Below, one piece after another: positions 42,551-55,062 of a stretch of DNA of 64,000 bases. Origin of the DNA: Flaveria trinervia (lineage: Eukaryota; Streptophyta; Magnoliopsida; Asterales; Asteraceae); contig CM046444.1 in assembly GCA_025506515.1 (NCBI GenBank), forward strand, positions 118,730,930 through 118,794,929, read 5' to 3'. The notes beneath the pieces were generated by a model. It was given only the letters and a program-made list of their open reading frames with translations. It searched no databases and was not told the origin of the DNA. The position numbers were made by a program, and so were the translations under genes. The first letter of the stretch is position 1, and every line of letters begins with the position of its first letter.

Positions 42551-45249
42551 AAAATTCTTTTATATACATGCATCTGGCCGGTCAAAGATAACTTTAAAAA
42601 AAACTTTATTTTATAAGACGGATCAAGAAACTAAATGTCTTCTTACGTGGAGTAATGATGTCTAGATGGTGGTACACTGGTCCCTTACAATATCATTTGC
42701 GCATATATTTTCTTTCCTTTGAAAATGAGTATTATTCATTCAGCTAGCCTTTCATGATAGTCATTACTTAGATATTTATAGAAAATCCAATTAATCAATA
42801 TTGATTTTAGTTCGGCTCGTCACGATTGTGCAACACTATTGATTAATGGGATTTTTGTTCTAACTAAACAAAAACAAGAAAAACCGAACCAAACCACATA
42901 AAATACGACCAAACTGAACCACATTCATAACTGAACCAAACCAAAACAAAAAAACAAACTAAAACAAACCAAAGTGTTATATAAGTGATATTATATTAAT
43001 TAGTAATGTAGTAATGACGCTCTCTTTGATGACGCCCTCTTTGATGAATGATAAATACTTTGGCTGACTACTTAAAATATAAATACATTATTTTTAAGTT
43101 TTAATGATCTGTTTTTGACATTACATGATTAATTTTTATTTGAATCGACATTACATGACTAATAAGAATATATACATTATTTTTAATGTTTTAACGCAAC
43201 ATTGGTTTTAGAATTGAAACAAAACTAAAGTAATAACCAAACTCAAAACTGAAAATAAAAAACTAAAACCGATCGATTTTAAAAACTCAAAAACCAAAAT
43301 ATTAGTTTTTTAATTTTGATTTTAGCCAAACCAACCTTTGCACACCCATACATTGCCCTTCAAGTGAGGAGAATTTATGTCATTATAAGTGTGTTTTTAT
43401 TTGACCTTCACCTTAACTTAAAATGAATATTTCTTTAAGAATTAATGGGTCCCGTAGTTTTAATCTTCTTCATCTCATCTCTCTCTCTCTTTCTCTTATT
43501 AACTCGATTTTGTATATGAGTTATGTAAAATACTATTTATATGCGGGTAGAATCATTGATTTTTTTATATAATGCAAGATTAGGGCATGATAATATGGAT
43601 AAGTGATAGAAGTGTTCATTGTATCATATGAAAGATAAGGGGTTTGGTTTTATACATTTGTGATATTTTGGGAACTACATATGTATGCAATGATCCTATT
43701 GTGTTATTTTTAGATGTGAATATATATAAAATCAGAGTAAAGTTTGGGGCATACTTACATATGTTTGTAGTTTGTACATCAATGGTTAGGTGATTCTACG
43801 ATAATAAATGTATGGGTAAAAATGCTAGTCTTAGTTATGTTATTTTACTTATGCTTTAACTTTTGTGTTCTTTCTGTTAGTCTTTTGATAAACTTATAGA
43901 TAAATCTGTTAGCACCGAATGTTATTGTTATTATATATTTGAATTTGTTTAGTAAGATTGTTTTGTTACAATTTTCCCCATGCAAACAAACATGGCTTAT
44001 AACACATAAAATATATAAAAAACAAGATGTCCATACAAAATAAAACAAAGTAAAGCTAATAATCTGTATATGATTAAGAGCCTATTTAATCAAATGGGAC
44101 ACCTATAAATCAAGAAATGAAATTCACTACATAAAAGCCGAGAATAAAAAATCAGCATAGTGACCCAAATTCTACAGAAAACCTGGCCAACCATGTTCGA
44201 TAAATCTTTTTAAGTAAATGTTGAAAGGGAATTATCATACTGATAAAAGAGACGTCACAAACAAGATTCTAAAATTTAAACATCAAACATATAGATAATA
44301 ACTCAAAAGCATTGCATACTGAAGTTCCTGATGTGAACCTGTATTGAATCTAACCTTTACCCCAATCTAGAGAAACTATTTTACGTTCATTACAATATAG
44401 TTAGGGCAAAAATTGTGTGATTAATATTGTAGGTTAAGTTGCTTGATATGTGTTTTACTTTCAGGTGGCATACATTGTATTTTCAGCCTGCCAGCAAAAG
44501 AGGAAATTCAATCACTCCAAAAAACTATACCCGGAGCCTTTGCAAATATTTGAGAATACCTTTACTGCACGTGTGTTTATGTATATGTATTTCTATCTTA
44601 TTATGTGTTGTAATGCTATTCTTTAGTGCTATTTGGTGGTGTTTTTTTTCACCCTTCAAATAGATGATGGATTTTCTTGTGTTGTTTTAAGCATAGATTT
44701 AGGCCTTAATCTATACTTAACTAGTTTATATTTAGAATTTAAAAGTTTTAAGACACCATGAGCTAAAAATATATTAAGGTGCGCTAAACTTGAGATCGAT
44801 TGATGAAACTTAAACCACATTATATGATTATCAAAGTTCGTAAGATTAATTTTGTTTAGTATTATTTGTTTAATAAAAAAACAATTTTCAATAAAAGTCT
44901 AGTACTTTAGATAGTATTTTACTTGGAATTTGATTCATTATTATAGTTTTCAATTCTTGATGCAAGTCACTGAAAGGAATTGCTATCAAACTAAGCAAAA
45001 TCACAAATTACAATATTATATATTATATTACCGGCAGTGAGTGTAACCGCCAGCAGAAATCATCTCATCCATTTGATCAAGTTGAAACTAAATCCTATCC
45101 GTTTAAATTTGACGGTTATGACGGTTTCAAGTTGGTTTCCTACGGTTATCTCAGGGAGTTGCACTCTCCTGGAATTCAGCATCAAAAAATCATGGGGTGA
45201 GCGGTTAATCCTATTTTCCAGATTGAACACCCACCTCATCGCCGATAAC
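42551..45249. other. AT-rich non-coding region
   Basis: No gene recognised. Contains a degenerate AACCAAACC-rich stretch (about 42870-42975) and a related A/C-rich one (about 43200-43300), a CT run near 43477-43500, and short open frames without codon or family support (43845-44048, 44439-44663). Confidence 0.5.
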
Positions 45250-46611
45250 TTCCATTGCTAACCTTATAAATACACATCGTCTTCTTTCTTCTTTCATCCG
45301 ACTGCATCGCAAAGGATATAGGGTTTAGCTTCTAAAAGCATCGCCTTCATCATTACTGCTACCTACACAAAGCCTTCGTCGTCATCATACTCACACCCAA
45401 CAAATATGGATTCTCCTATTCCACCACACAACACCGCCGCCATCATCTTCCTCATGTACAGTACGATCCCATCTATTTCTTTCTATATCGTCGCATCATT
45501 AATTTATTGTTTTCACTTTTTCGATTCACTCACAATAGCTACATGAACCAGAACAATTGAACCCTACAATTGAAACCCCAATCCCAACTTAAATTCTTAT
45601 TTGACTTTTTTGCGTTTGGAACTGAAAAATGCATTGTGTTTGAACTTAAAGAGATCGATGTTGAAGATTCATTGGTGCCCTAAGGCTATGCATCACTGGT
45701 AAGTATACACATATTATTTATACCTTCGTAATCTTAATGTATATTCTCTTGACATATGATATTCTATATATCATCTTGGATTTTGAATTGAAAACTTGTG
45801 ATCTAACCATGTGATTCCAACTCGTGAACTCTCTGCTCCACAATTTTAGGGATGTTTTGGATTGCGATCTCAAGGGTTTTCAACCAAAATCTGATTATTT
45901 AATTAAGTGTAGTCTATGATTTGCTTAAATGATTTATAATTTGTTATTGACAAGAACTACATAAGAGGAGTGTACAAAAAAATTAAAGATTCAAAAAAAG
46001 TCAAAGGTTTGTTGCAATAGTTTTATCAAAACATTTTCTTTTTGTGTAATTTCCTATAATGATGATTCTTTTACTTAGACATCATTTGTTCCAAACAAGT
46101 TAGAAGAGAATGATAACCATACTGAAGATATCAACAATTCAATCTCATTAGACAACCACCAATTTATATATCAAAAGACGTAATAGTACAAATAGCTTCA
46201 AATAAACCACAAAAGCTGCAACGGGGATAAATCTTATAAAATTAGTGTGATTATGTTTTTAACCATGTGTAAATTGTTGTTTCTTGTGTGCAGTGGATGG
46301 GCAAGGAAGGATAGACTTGTAAAGCTTATGGTTAAGCTATTGGGTCCGATTGTAAGTACACTAGAAGCCTACATATGATCTTGTCCTTTTGATCGGTTAT
46401 GTATGAGTTCACTTTTATTTTTGCATTTGCTCAGAGTATGCTGGTATTTTAATTCTATTAATTTTTTTTATTTTTGTTACTTGTGGTTTTTGATGTCATG
46501 TTATTGCAGCTATATGCTAAACAAAACAATTATGATAATCACATGGTGGATGTAACCAAACTCTTGAAAGAAAATGATATGCTTATTCAACTTGGTACTG
46601 CAAATATCTAA
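45250..46611 (+). other. Unrecognised gene-like exon set
   Basis: Starts with TATA-like CTTATAAATACA (about 45263), a pyrimidine-rich leader and ATG at 45406 (MDSPIPPHNTAAIIF). Two later segments have clean splice borders: TGTGTGCAG before about 46294 and donor GTAAGTAC near 46351, enclosing GWARKDRLVKLMVKLLGPI; then TTATTGCAG before about 46510, with LYAKQNNYDNHMVDVTKLLK and LIQLGTANI ending at a TAA (46609-46611). The two join in frame. I do not recognise the protein. It could be a small host gene or a captured fragment; the next feature is Helitron-like, which is compatible with capture. Confidence 0.3.
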
Positions 46612-46622
46612 GAGTAGGTGTG

Positions 46623-47144
46623 TCATATTACTATTCTAATTAAAAGGTTTGGTCGGCGGTGACTTTTCCTTTTTTTCTTTTTTTGGGTTTTTTTGTGTTT
46701 AAAATTTTTTATTGTTTATTTTGTTTGTGTTTTATTTTTTTTTAATTTTTTTGTTGTGTTTTAATATGGGTCGTTTTGGGTGTGGGTTCGAGGTATTGGG
46801 GTGGGGTTTTTTGTGGGTTTTTCCATCTGGACACGTGTCTTTGATTTTTAGGGTTCGTTGACGTTGTCTTTCTCCGGGTTCCTGCTTTCTTTCTTTCGTT
46901 ATCGATACCCTGACGATTCTATTTTGGATTGTGTCACTTTCTTGCGGCTTTGATTTTCATATGGTGTTGGGCTTTGATTTAGTTTTTTGATTCTGTATGT
47001 TTTGGTGTGTTATGGATTTGGGGTTTTGGTGTGTTTTACTTTGTGTATTTTACTGATTTTGTGGTTTTGAACCTTCATTTTAATTTTGATTTAGGGTTAC
47101 ATTAAAACTCGCATACGTATTGCAACGCGCGCGCCAAAACCTAG
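46623..47144 (+). mobile_element. Helitron-like non-autonomous element
   Basis: The left end TCATATTACTATTCTAATTA resembles plant Helitron 5' ends (TC plus AT-rich), and the right end is a GC-rich stretch GCAACGCGCGCGCC, then AAAAC and CTAG followed by T, as in Helitron 3' termini (CTRR|T). The base before the 5' TC is G and not the expected A, and no long hairpin stem is obvious. T/G-rich interior, no coding region. Confidence 0.38.
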
Positions 47145-47964
47145 TTAGGATTAAAACTTAGACGAATTTCATTTGACACTGGATGGCATTTGCTGCCAAA
47201 CATAGTACCCATTTACCTAAATAAAATTTGCTTATTTTATAATTATTGATATTTATTAAAAAGTAATTAACATCATTTTATAAGGGTAAATTAGTAGGCA
47301 CCGAAAGTTAAACATTAATGTTTGATGTTTGATGTTTTATAGGATATGTTGATAGTTTATGGAATATTGAGAAACTAAGATGAGGATTTGAGACACATAA
47401 TTGATAGTGTTTTTTCATATGCAAATGAGTTAATCACCCATATCATGTTTTAATATCATTTATATGTTTAGTGTTAATCTTTTTGAAGAGGTTTCTAGTT
47501 TGTTTCAATAGGTAGGTCAAATTTGTCGTCACAATAGAGATTTGTTGCTATAGGTTTTCTATAGAAGATGTTGTTGCTTTAGTTTAGTGTCTATAGTATA
47601 TTCCTAAACCAAAAATAAAAAAAAATAGAAAATATCTATTGCTACGATCTTTTACCATGAGTAGTCGTCCTTATAGATGTTATAATTTTAATTTATATTT
47701 ATTTTTATTAACAAAGTTTGGGCTATAAAGACCAAACATAGGTACGACTTTTCGTACGTATAGACTCTGTATAAAAATTGTGAATTTTCCAGAAGTTGTT
47801 GTTTTCCAGGTCCATTTCTAGAACCCACACCGAACCTGATTTCAAGATTCGTTTTTCATGTTTACATTTGTTCCCAAAAACACATACATTCAAAATAAAA
47901 AATGCATTCAAAAACATATACATAGCACATAAGTTTGTCTAACAATATTTAAAAGTCATGTTTA
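47145..47964. other. Non-coding region, nothing recognised
   Basis: AT-rich, with a 67-codon open frame at 47723-47923 (minus) lacking family similarity. No repeat structure seen. Confidence 0.5.
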
Positions 47965-48117
47965 CACAAATGAAACTAATACCTGTTCTACACAAACGTC
48001 TTCGTCCTCATCTTCCTCGTTTCTTCATTTCTTTTTTTAAGTTGGGAAACCTCCTCTCGTAACTTCTTTAACTCTTCTTCCAATTGGGCGAAACGATCAT
48101 CAATAAAGGAAAATGAC
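47965..48117 (-). pseudogene. Coiled-coil C-terminus, possible Transposase_24 fragment
   Basis: Minus-strand reading gives NVSFSFIDDRFAQLEEELKK continuing with KLREEVSQLKK and a stop soon after. A short Glu/Lys/Leu coiled coil at the very C-terminus is typical of plant CACTA-associated Transposase_24 proteins, from memory. Sequence beyond 48117 is of a different, LTR-like character. It may be the distal end of the fragment at 63480-64000. Confidence 0.35.
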
Positions 48118-49196
48118 ACATTGATTTGGATATCGAGACTCGATCAAAAGCAAGTTAATTTATCGGTCTTACTACCTTTATTGTACAAGGGTAGGTAAGG
48201 TCGTCCCATAGAAAATACGTGAAAAGTGTTAATTAATGTGACTTGATTAACTAAAAGACACAAAATTTAGAATTAAAAATTGAAAATTTGGATGAATAAA
48301 TGAATAAACCAGCATAAAACAAAAAACTTTGAAACTAATTACTTAAATATTGAAAAACAATTACTTTTGGGTTTCCAATTCCACAAGATCAACAATTGAT
48401 ACTTTCAAATTAGGGTTTGTAAGAATAATACTTCAAGATCTTAGATTTTGATTAAAGTAACAACAAAGGAACAAGTTTTTAAGATTTGTTCGTTCACAAT
48501 GTTACTAATTTACCTATATCAAATTGTCTACTTTCTTAATGAGCTTATGATGCAAGAAAACCAAAAACTGATAATCAAGCAAACACTTTATTTATAAGCA
48601 AACTTTTTAGCTAGACCAGTGAGCTATTACGCTTTCTTCAAAGGATGGCTGCTTATTAATCAAAACATAAAACTTCATTCAATCACTCAATATTCATTAT
48701 AAAAACCTAATCAAAACATACCAAATATATCACTCAACGAGAATTGTACTTCAGGGAGTAATCCGAAAAGCCTAGCCTCGCATCATCTTCACTATGCCTT
48801 TGATCTTGAACTGAAGAATGATTGTAAATGATTTGGGGAGCCTTGGAACACCAAAAATACCTAAAGTTCGTCATTATTCGTCTCCAAGAAGTGTTGGATC
48901 TAATTGAGATTGATTTGGTTTAAATAAACTTGAAAATCCAAAAAATCCAAATGTTGTTAGGCCAACGACGTATCATACACCCATTGGCATATGATACGCC
49001 ACCTCATATGCCACCCATACACCCAACTTTCTGTTCTTTTTGTCAAATAAGCCCACCAATACGCCGCCATACACTACCCAACGTATGAACAACGCCCATA
49101 CGCCGCTGCCCGGCGTATGATACGCCCAAACTTGGAGTATCATACGTCGGGTCTCTTTCTTGACCTATTTTCCTATATGTTAGTATTTACATCTTA
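48118..49196 (-). repeat. LTR-like segment (Athila-like character), with CATACGCC array
   Basis: No coding region. Contains CAAGGGTAGGTAAGGTCGTCCCATAG-type sequence near 48185-48215, reminiscent of plant Gypsy LTR ends, and at 48960-49150 a cluster of GATACGCC, CATACGCC and GGCGTATG motifs. It ends where Gyp-B begins. Family assignment is from overall look only. Confidence 0.35.
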
Positions 49197-49744
49197 TGTA
49201 AGGACTCGTTCTCAAGACGCTTACAGCTGGTCCGTCATTGCACTTAAAACATATAAATTCATTAACCTCAATAAAGCGTTGTAGCAAAATCATTAAAACA
49301 AACATTTCATTTCATTAAAATAAACGCTTTTGCAAAATAATACAACATTCATTACAAAATATCGTTTGTTCGCATTATGATGCAAAAAAACATTATAGAA
49401 AAGAATGCCATCCACAATGAGTGAGTTCTAGTTTTATAATAAAACATACTTTATCTTTCGCTTAAAACCGTTCTTTACAATCGGGCATGATCATGCACTA
49501 TACATACACATAGATAATATTATTATTATCTTCATTATTCGTTCGTTCATCCCGATCATAAATCATTAAGCTTTTACTTTCATTCGGACCAATGCCATGT
49601 GCTCACCCCACCGTCATGCATAAAGCAGGTACTAGGCCCGAGGTCTTTTTTAGACCTCGAACATTGTGCACGAAGCTGACTCCAGTACCTAGGGCAAGCG
49701 ACAAGGATCCCATACATATGGTCAATCACACGGATTAGACCCCA

Positions 49745-50105
49745 GTGTACATCCTTCCGGATAGCTAACCCGCACACATTTGAGCTAACACCCTTCAGTG
49801 GGTGTGAACCTCCATACATATGCTTGCAAGCCTTCTAGTGTGCATATTTTCTGGGTAGTTAACCCGCACACAGTTGAGCTAACACCCTTCATTGAATGTG
49901 AACCTCCATACATATGCTTGCAAGCCTTCTAGTGTGCATCCTTTCGGGGTAGTTAACCCGCACACAATTGAGCTAACACCCTTCATTGAATGTGAACCTC
50001 CATACATATGCTTGCAAGCCTTCTAGTGTGCATCCTTCCGGGGTAGTTAACCCACACATAGTTGAGCTAACACCCTTCATGAAGTGTGAACCTCCATACA
50101 TTTGC
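49745..50105. repeat. Tandem repeat inside Gyp-B LTR, period 94 bp
   Basis: Almost four units, each with TGAGCTAACACCCTTCA and CTCCATACATATGCTTGCAA; TGCTTG recurs at 49821, 49915 and 50009, giving an exact 94-bp period. Confidence 0.88.
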
Positions 50106-50477
50106 TTGAAAACATTTTTACTTTCATTCATTCATTAATGTATGCATTCTTTCATTACGTTCCTCTTTTCATTATCTTCCACTTTACGTTACATAATACA
50201 TAATACTTTATCATTTCATTCATTAACATTCAACGTAAAGTCACGAGAAAATAATCATACCAAATAAGGAACATAAACATGAACATCACCATACAAGGCA
50301 CATCATACCTACATAACATGCATCATACATACCATCATGCATCAATCATACATCACCCATCACATCATCTATGACCTCAAAAGTCAACTTACTTAAACCC
50401 CGGGAACACCCTCAGTTACATATCACTTTTCCCTAGAAAAACAGAGAAACATTCTAAGTCCTTTCAGGGACATGAGC

Positions 50478-50670
50478 CCTATTTGGGTGTATGAAAACTT
50501 AGGCGTATGGAGACTTCCAGACGTATGGGCACTATGCGCGTATGGACACTATGGGGCGTATGGACTCTCAGTTGCATGACTTCCAAGCGTATGACCTTTA
50601 GTCGCATGACTTCCAGGAGTATGACCTTCAGTCGCATGACTTCCAAGCGCATGAGCTCCAGTCGCGTAAG
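50478..50670 (-). repeat. CATRCG-type motif array, Gyp-B LTR
   Basis: About ten copies of GGCGTATGG, GTCGCATGAC or AGCGTATGAC on the plus strand (CCATACGCC/GTCATGCGAC in element sense), with CTTCCA and ACTTCC linkers. Confidence 0.75.
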
Positions 50671-51292
50671 TCCTAACTGGTTGCAGAATGTAGTCTCATT
50701 CGAACCTAAACAACAGATTCAAGTCCCCAAACCCTCTCTAACCTGTTCTAAGCTTAAACCATCCATCCTAAGCCTTAGAAACCTAGTAGCATCAACCTTC
50801 AAACATCACATACCCAAACTCAAACTCCACCCGATCGCACACACACATACATACGGGTACACACCCAACACAACCCAAAACAGTTTCATGTGTGTTCTAG
50901 CCCCAAAATCAGTTAAAACATTAAAAGAGGGGTCCTAGAACTCACCTTAACAGCCTCTTCAGTAGAGCTTCCAACAAACCCGTTTGCTTCAAGCTTTACC
51001 ACAAAACCCACTTGGAATCAACTCTTCACCTTAATTATTCAACCTCCCAAAGTTTTCTGCCCTTTCTCCCCTTTTTCTTCTCAAAACCGGTTGAATCAAG
51101 AGTATGGGAGAGGGGTGTGGGTAGCCATGCCCTTTTTCACCCATTCTTCCAAAGTTTCCCCTTTTTGGCACATTTTACCCCTCAACTTGGGTAAAATGCC
51201 TTTTCCCCTTTTTCTTCTTTCTTTGGCTTCAAAGAAAATAACCGGGTGTTACATGTCCACTCCGCTTATATAGGTTTCGTCCCCAAAACCTA

Positions 51293-51680
51293 TTATTCCT
51301 TGAACAAACGTGGGTAATGTTGTCTCATCTCTTCTTCAGTCTCCCACGTAGACTCAGATGCCTTTCTGTGCTTCCACTGTACGCGCACAAGGAAAACCAC
51401 TTTATTCCTCAGCCTCTTCTCTTTACGATCAATGATCGCCACTGATTGCTCCACATAATTATGCCGTTCATCTACCTCGATATTTGCCCGTGGGACCACC
51501 ATGTCCTCGTCTGCCAAACATTTCCTCAGATGAGATACATGGAATGTCGGATGAATTCCACTTAACTCATCCGGTAACTCCAGTCTATAGGCTACCTCTC
51601 CTACTCGAGTAATGATTCAGAAGGACGCTATGTACCTCAGGCTCAACTTGCCCCGCTTTCTTAACTGAATGATGCCTTTC
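51293..51680 (-). pseudogene. Gyp-B chromodomain and integrase C-terminus
   Basis: 51293-51517 reads VFLVRVQWKHRKASESTWET and EEEMRQHYPRLFKE, almost the same as Gyp-A at 938-1162. Further upstream GKLSLRYIASF-like integrase tail runs to 51680, where Gyp-C interrupts. In the Gyp-A copy the two sides are contiguous at about 1320. Confidence 0.88.
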
Positions 51681-52509
51681 TGTAAGGCCCCGTTCCCGGG
51701 CACCACACAGTTGGTCATTCATTGCACATAAAACATTATAAAACGTACATTTATTTTGCAGTGGAATTTAAAACTTTCATTAATAACTAAAAACATGTCA
51801 TTTCATTCATTTACAACATTTGTTTTCATCTCAAAATACAAAGACATGTCAAAATACGGATGCCAGCTTCAAAATGCTCCCAGTAGCTTATGCATCCATG
51901 TCTGCAACTCCTCAGCATCAACAAATACCTGCCAACTATCATGCATACAAAAGTCAGCGACGCTGAGTGAGTTCTAGTTTTTATAATAAAATACTTTACT
52001 TTCGTTAAAACTGTCATTTACTTTATTTCAAATCATACTGTAAGGCCCCGTTCCCGGGACGCTTACAGTTGGGTTCTCATCGCACATAAAACATATAATT
52101 ACATTTGTATTTAATAAATCGCAGCGGAAAACTATAACAAACTTTCATTTCCATGTAAATGCTTTTGCAAACTAATACAACATTCATTACAAAAATAGTT
52201 TGTTCGCATTACAATGCAAAAACATTAATCAAAAGAATGCCATCCCAAAAGAGCTGAGTAGTCGCCCGTGTCATCCTCAGCAATCATTACCTGCCAACTA
52301 GAAACACATCAAAGTCAGCGTTGCTGAGTGAGTTCTAGTTTTATAAATAAAACATACTTTACTTTCATATAAAACCGTTCGTTACTTTTACATGATCACA
52401 CATCATACGTACACATAGATATATCATTATTATCTTCTTCATTCGTTCTTTCATTACCTTACTTGCGCATCGGACATCATCCATACCAATACCATGTGTT
52501 ACACCCCGG

Positions 52510-52650
52510 TAGTCGTAGCTACCGGGCCGAAGTCAACAAATGAACAGCTAAACGTATGCCACGGTACTAGGAGTAACCATCAGTCTTAGCTACTGGGCCG
52601 AAGTCAACAAATGAACAGCTAAACGTATGCCACAGTACTAGGGGTGAGCG
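52510..52650. repeat. Tandem duplication inside Gyp-D LTR, period 71 bp
   Basis: Two units with GGGCCGAAGTCAACAAATGA and GCTAAACGTATGCCAC; GCTACYGGG at 52518 and 52589. Confidence 0.82.
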
Positions 52651-53074
52651 GTAGAGGTTCTACATTCAGGGTCAATCACCAAGAAGGACCCGTTATCCGA
52701 TGTTTGCAAGACGTTTCATTCGTTCATTAATACATGCATTCATTCATCATGTTCCTCTTTCTTTATCTTTCACTTTACGTTACATAATACTTCGTTCATT
52801 CATCATAATAGGTAAAGCCATAGGAAAGATATTATACATCATACTAAGGAACATATCATACACATTCGTCATCATCATACAGGGCAACATCATACATACG
52901 TAATAAGCCTAAACATGCAACATCATCATCATCATCATGCCCAACATGCTTTCTAAGGCCTCGAGCGTCATCTTACAAACTCTTATGGGAACCTTTACGT
53001 CAAAACTTACATCTGCACTTTCCCCCGAAAGTCGAAGTCAATCTACACCTTCCTCGGGTTCAACAGCCCTATTC

Positions 53075-53310
53075 GGGCGTATGGACACCCTTCAGTCGCA
53101 TTGCCTCCATGCGACTGAACATCATGCGAATGAACTAATACGGATGAACACCTATGCGAATGAACATCCAGTCGTGCGAATGGACAATGCGGATGAACAC
53201 CTATGCGACTGGACCTTCAGTCGTGCGAATGGACCTTCAGTCGTGCGAATGGACCCCAATCGCACCCTAATCGGCCGTATGGCCTCCATTCGGCCTCCAG
53301 TCGGTCGCCT
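53075..53310 (-). repeat. CATRCG-type motif array, Gyp-D LTR
   Basis: Repeated CAGTCGTGCGAATGGAC, TATGCGAATGAACA and CAGTCGCAT variants, some in direct tandem (53218-53257). Confidence 0.75.
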
Positions 53311-54164
53311 AGCCCTAACTGATGTAGAATGCAGATCATCCCGACTGCAGCCGAGGGTTTTCGGCCTCCAAACTCATCTAAACCCATTTTAAGCCTAAAT
53401 CGACCATCCTAAACCTTAGGGATGCATATCATAACATTATTCAAGCACGACCAAGCAAGAAATCAAGTCAAAAACGCATCATACATACACATACACATAC
53501 GCAAACGGGTCAACTTACACACATACGAAAAACTCGATTTGAGATGTCTTCCGGCCCCAAATCGTTTGAAAACAAGTAAAAGAGGGGTCTTAGAACTCAC
53601 CTAAACGAGCACAACGACAAGAGCTTTGGTTTGGCTTGCTTCACGACGATTTTGGCGACCCGAACCAACTCGAACCAACACTTTTCCTCTTTTTCTCTTC
53701 TTCTCTCTAAGAAATCTGAAATGTGGGGTGTGTGGGGAGAGTGGGCTGCCCTCTCCCTACTAATATCACCACATTTCCCGACTTTTCTTCGTTGGCGAGT
53801 TTGGTCCCTCGACTTTTGGACTTTATTTTCTTTTCTTTTGCCACCAGCTTCAAAATAGTAAATATTCGGGTGTTACACATACTATACTTTACAATCGTTC
53901 GTGATCATACATCATATGTACATACAGATAATATCATTATTATCATCGTCATTACGTTCATTAACTTCGTTCATTCAACATGTTACATTATCGTTCACTT
54001 CTCTTTCTAGATCCGGTCAGACTTTACCCTCTTCGTGGCACTCAGCCACGATTACTGAGGTCGAATGACAAAGATCCTGTTTAGTACATATTACGATAAT
54101 TTATTAACGTTCATTCATCTGTTGCTCATTACTCTTTATTACTCGAATCTTGTCTCGTGCAATA

Positions 54165-54730
54165 TCCCTGACTCATGCTCGAAAGTTGATGCTGTGCCGG
54201 GGCCTGCTCACAAACCCCCATGTCCGAAGACTAACACAGCACCAGGATACGCGACAAGATCCTATATGAGTCAATCACATGGATTGAACTCTATCCGAGT
54301 ATGTTGCAACACAAAGTCGCTCACCTCATTATCTCGTCTCATGCAATACCCCTGACTCATGTCGGAAGACTGATACTGTGTCGGGGCCTGATAAACAAAC
54401 CCCCGACTCATGTTCGAAGACTGACACATTACCGGGATACGCGACATGGATCTCATCATCTGTCACTTTCGTTATATGCCATACCCCCGACTCATGTCCG
54501 AAGACTGATACTGTGCCGGGGCCTGAACACAAACCCCCGACTCATGTCCGAAGACTGACGCAGCACCGGGATACGCGATCTGCATCTTGTCTCATGCAAT
54601 ACCCTCGACTTATGTCCGAAGACTGATACTGTGCCAGGGCCTGATAAACAAACCCCCGACTCATGTCCAAAGACTGACACCGTACCGGAGTACGCGACAA
54701 GGACCTCTTTCGAGTCTGTTGCGACACAGA
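54165..54730. repeat. Tandem repeat in Gyp-C LTR, about 50-bp half-units
   Basis: GACTCATGTCCGAAGACTGA recurs at 54170 (variant), 54354, 54405, 54489, 54539, 54607 and 54658, alternately followed by TACTGTGCCGGGGCCTGA and CACAGTACCGGGATACGCGA. Matching array at about 59695-60285 in the other LTR. Confidence 0.88.
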
Positions 54731-55062
54731 GTCGCTCACCGCATACATATGCTTGCAAGCCTTTCGTTCGTTCATTCATTTATTCATGCATGCATTCATT
54801 CATTATGTTCCTCTTTTCATTATCTTACACTTTACGTTACATAATGCTTTCATTACATTCATTAACGTTCAACGCAAAGCCAAGGGAAGACATACATACA
54901 TAATAGGGAACATATTCATAATCATAAACATACACCATCACCATACAGGCAACATCATACATGCAATAACACACATCAAACATAAACCATCACATCATAA
55001 TCAGGCCTATCTCCCCATATTACCCCCCTTAAACCACTTAAAAAACCTTAAGTCCAAATTGG

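Larger units (their letters stand above)
49197..51253 (-). repeat. Gyp-B 3' LTR (2057 bp)
   Basis: Element-sense TGTAACACCCGG...TCCTTACA. Shares block order with the Gyp-A LTR: purine-rich start, GTGAGTTCTAG block (50921-50945), motif array (about 50478-50670), then the tandem repeat (about 49745-50105). Confidence 0.9.
52039..53877 (-). mobile_element. Gyp-D: solo LTR (1839 bp)
   Basis: Element-sense TGTAACACCCG...GGGGCCTTACA with CATAC duplicated on both sides (52034-52038 and 53878-53882). The uninterrupted site is visible in the other Gyp-C LTR at 59459-59463, proving insertion. No internal sequence remains, so LTR-LTR recombination removed it. It has the same block order as the other Gypsy LTRs: 71-bp duplication, CATRCG array (about 53075-53310) and GTGAGTTCTAA block (53578-53600). 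Confidence 0.95.

Noticed and set aside
42870..43300. AACCAAACC-rich stretches as a telomere-like repeat
   Set aside because: Units are irregular and do not match the plant telomere CCCTAAA.
49580..49819. Minus-strand 79-codon frame in the Gyp-B LTR
   Set aside because: Spans the start of the 94-bp tandem repeat in non-coding LTR.
54165..54730. Spaced short repeats as a CRISPR-like array
   Set aside because: Plant nuclear retrotransposon LTR; repeats are imperfect, spacers are also repeated and no cas genes exist.
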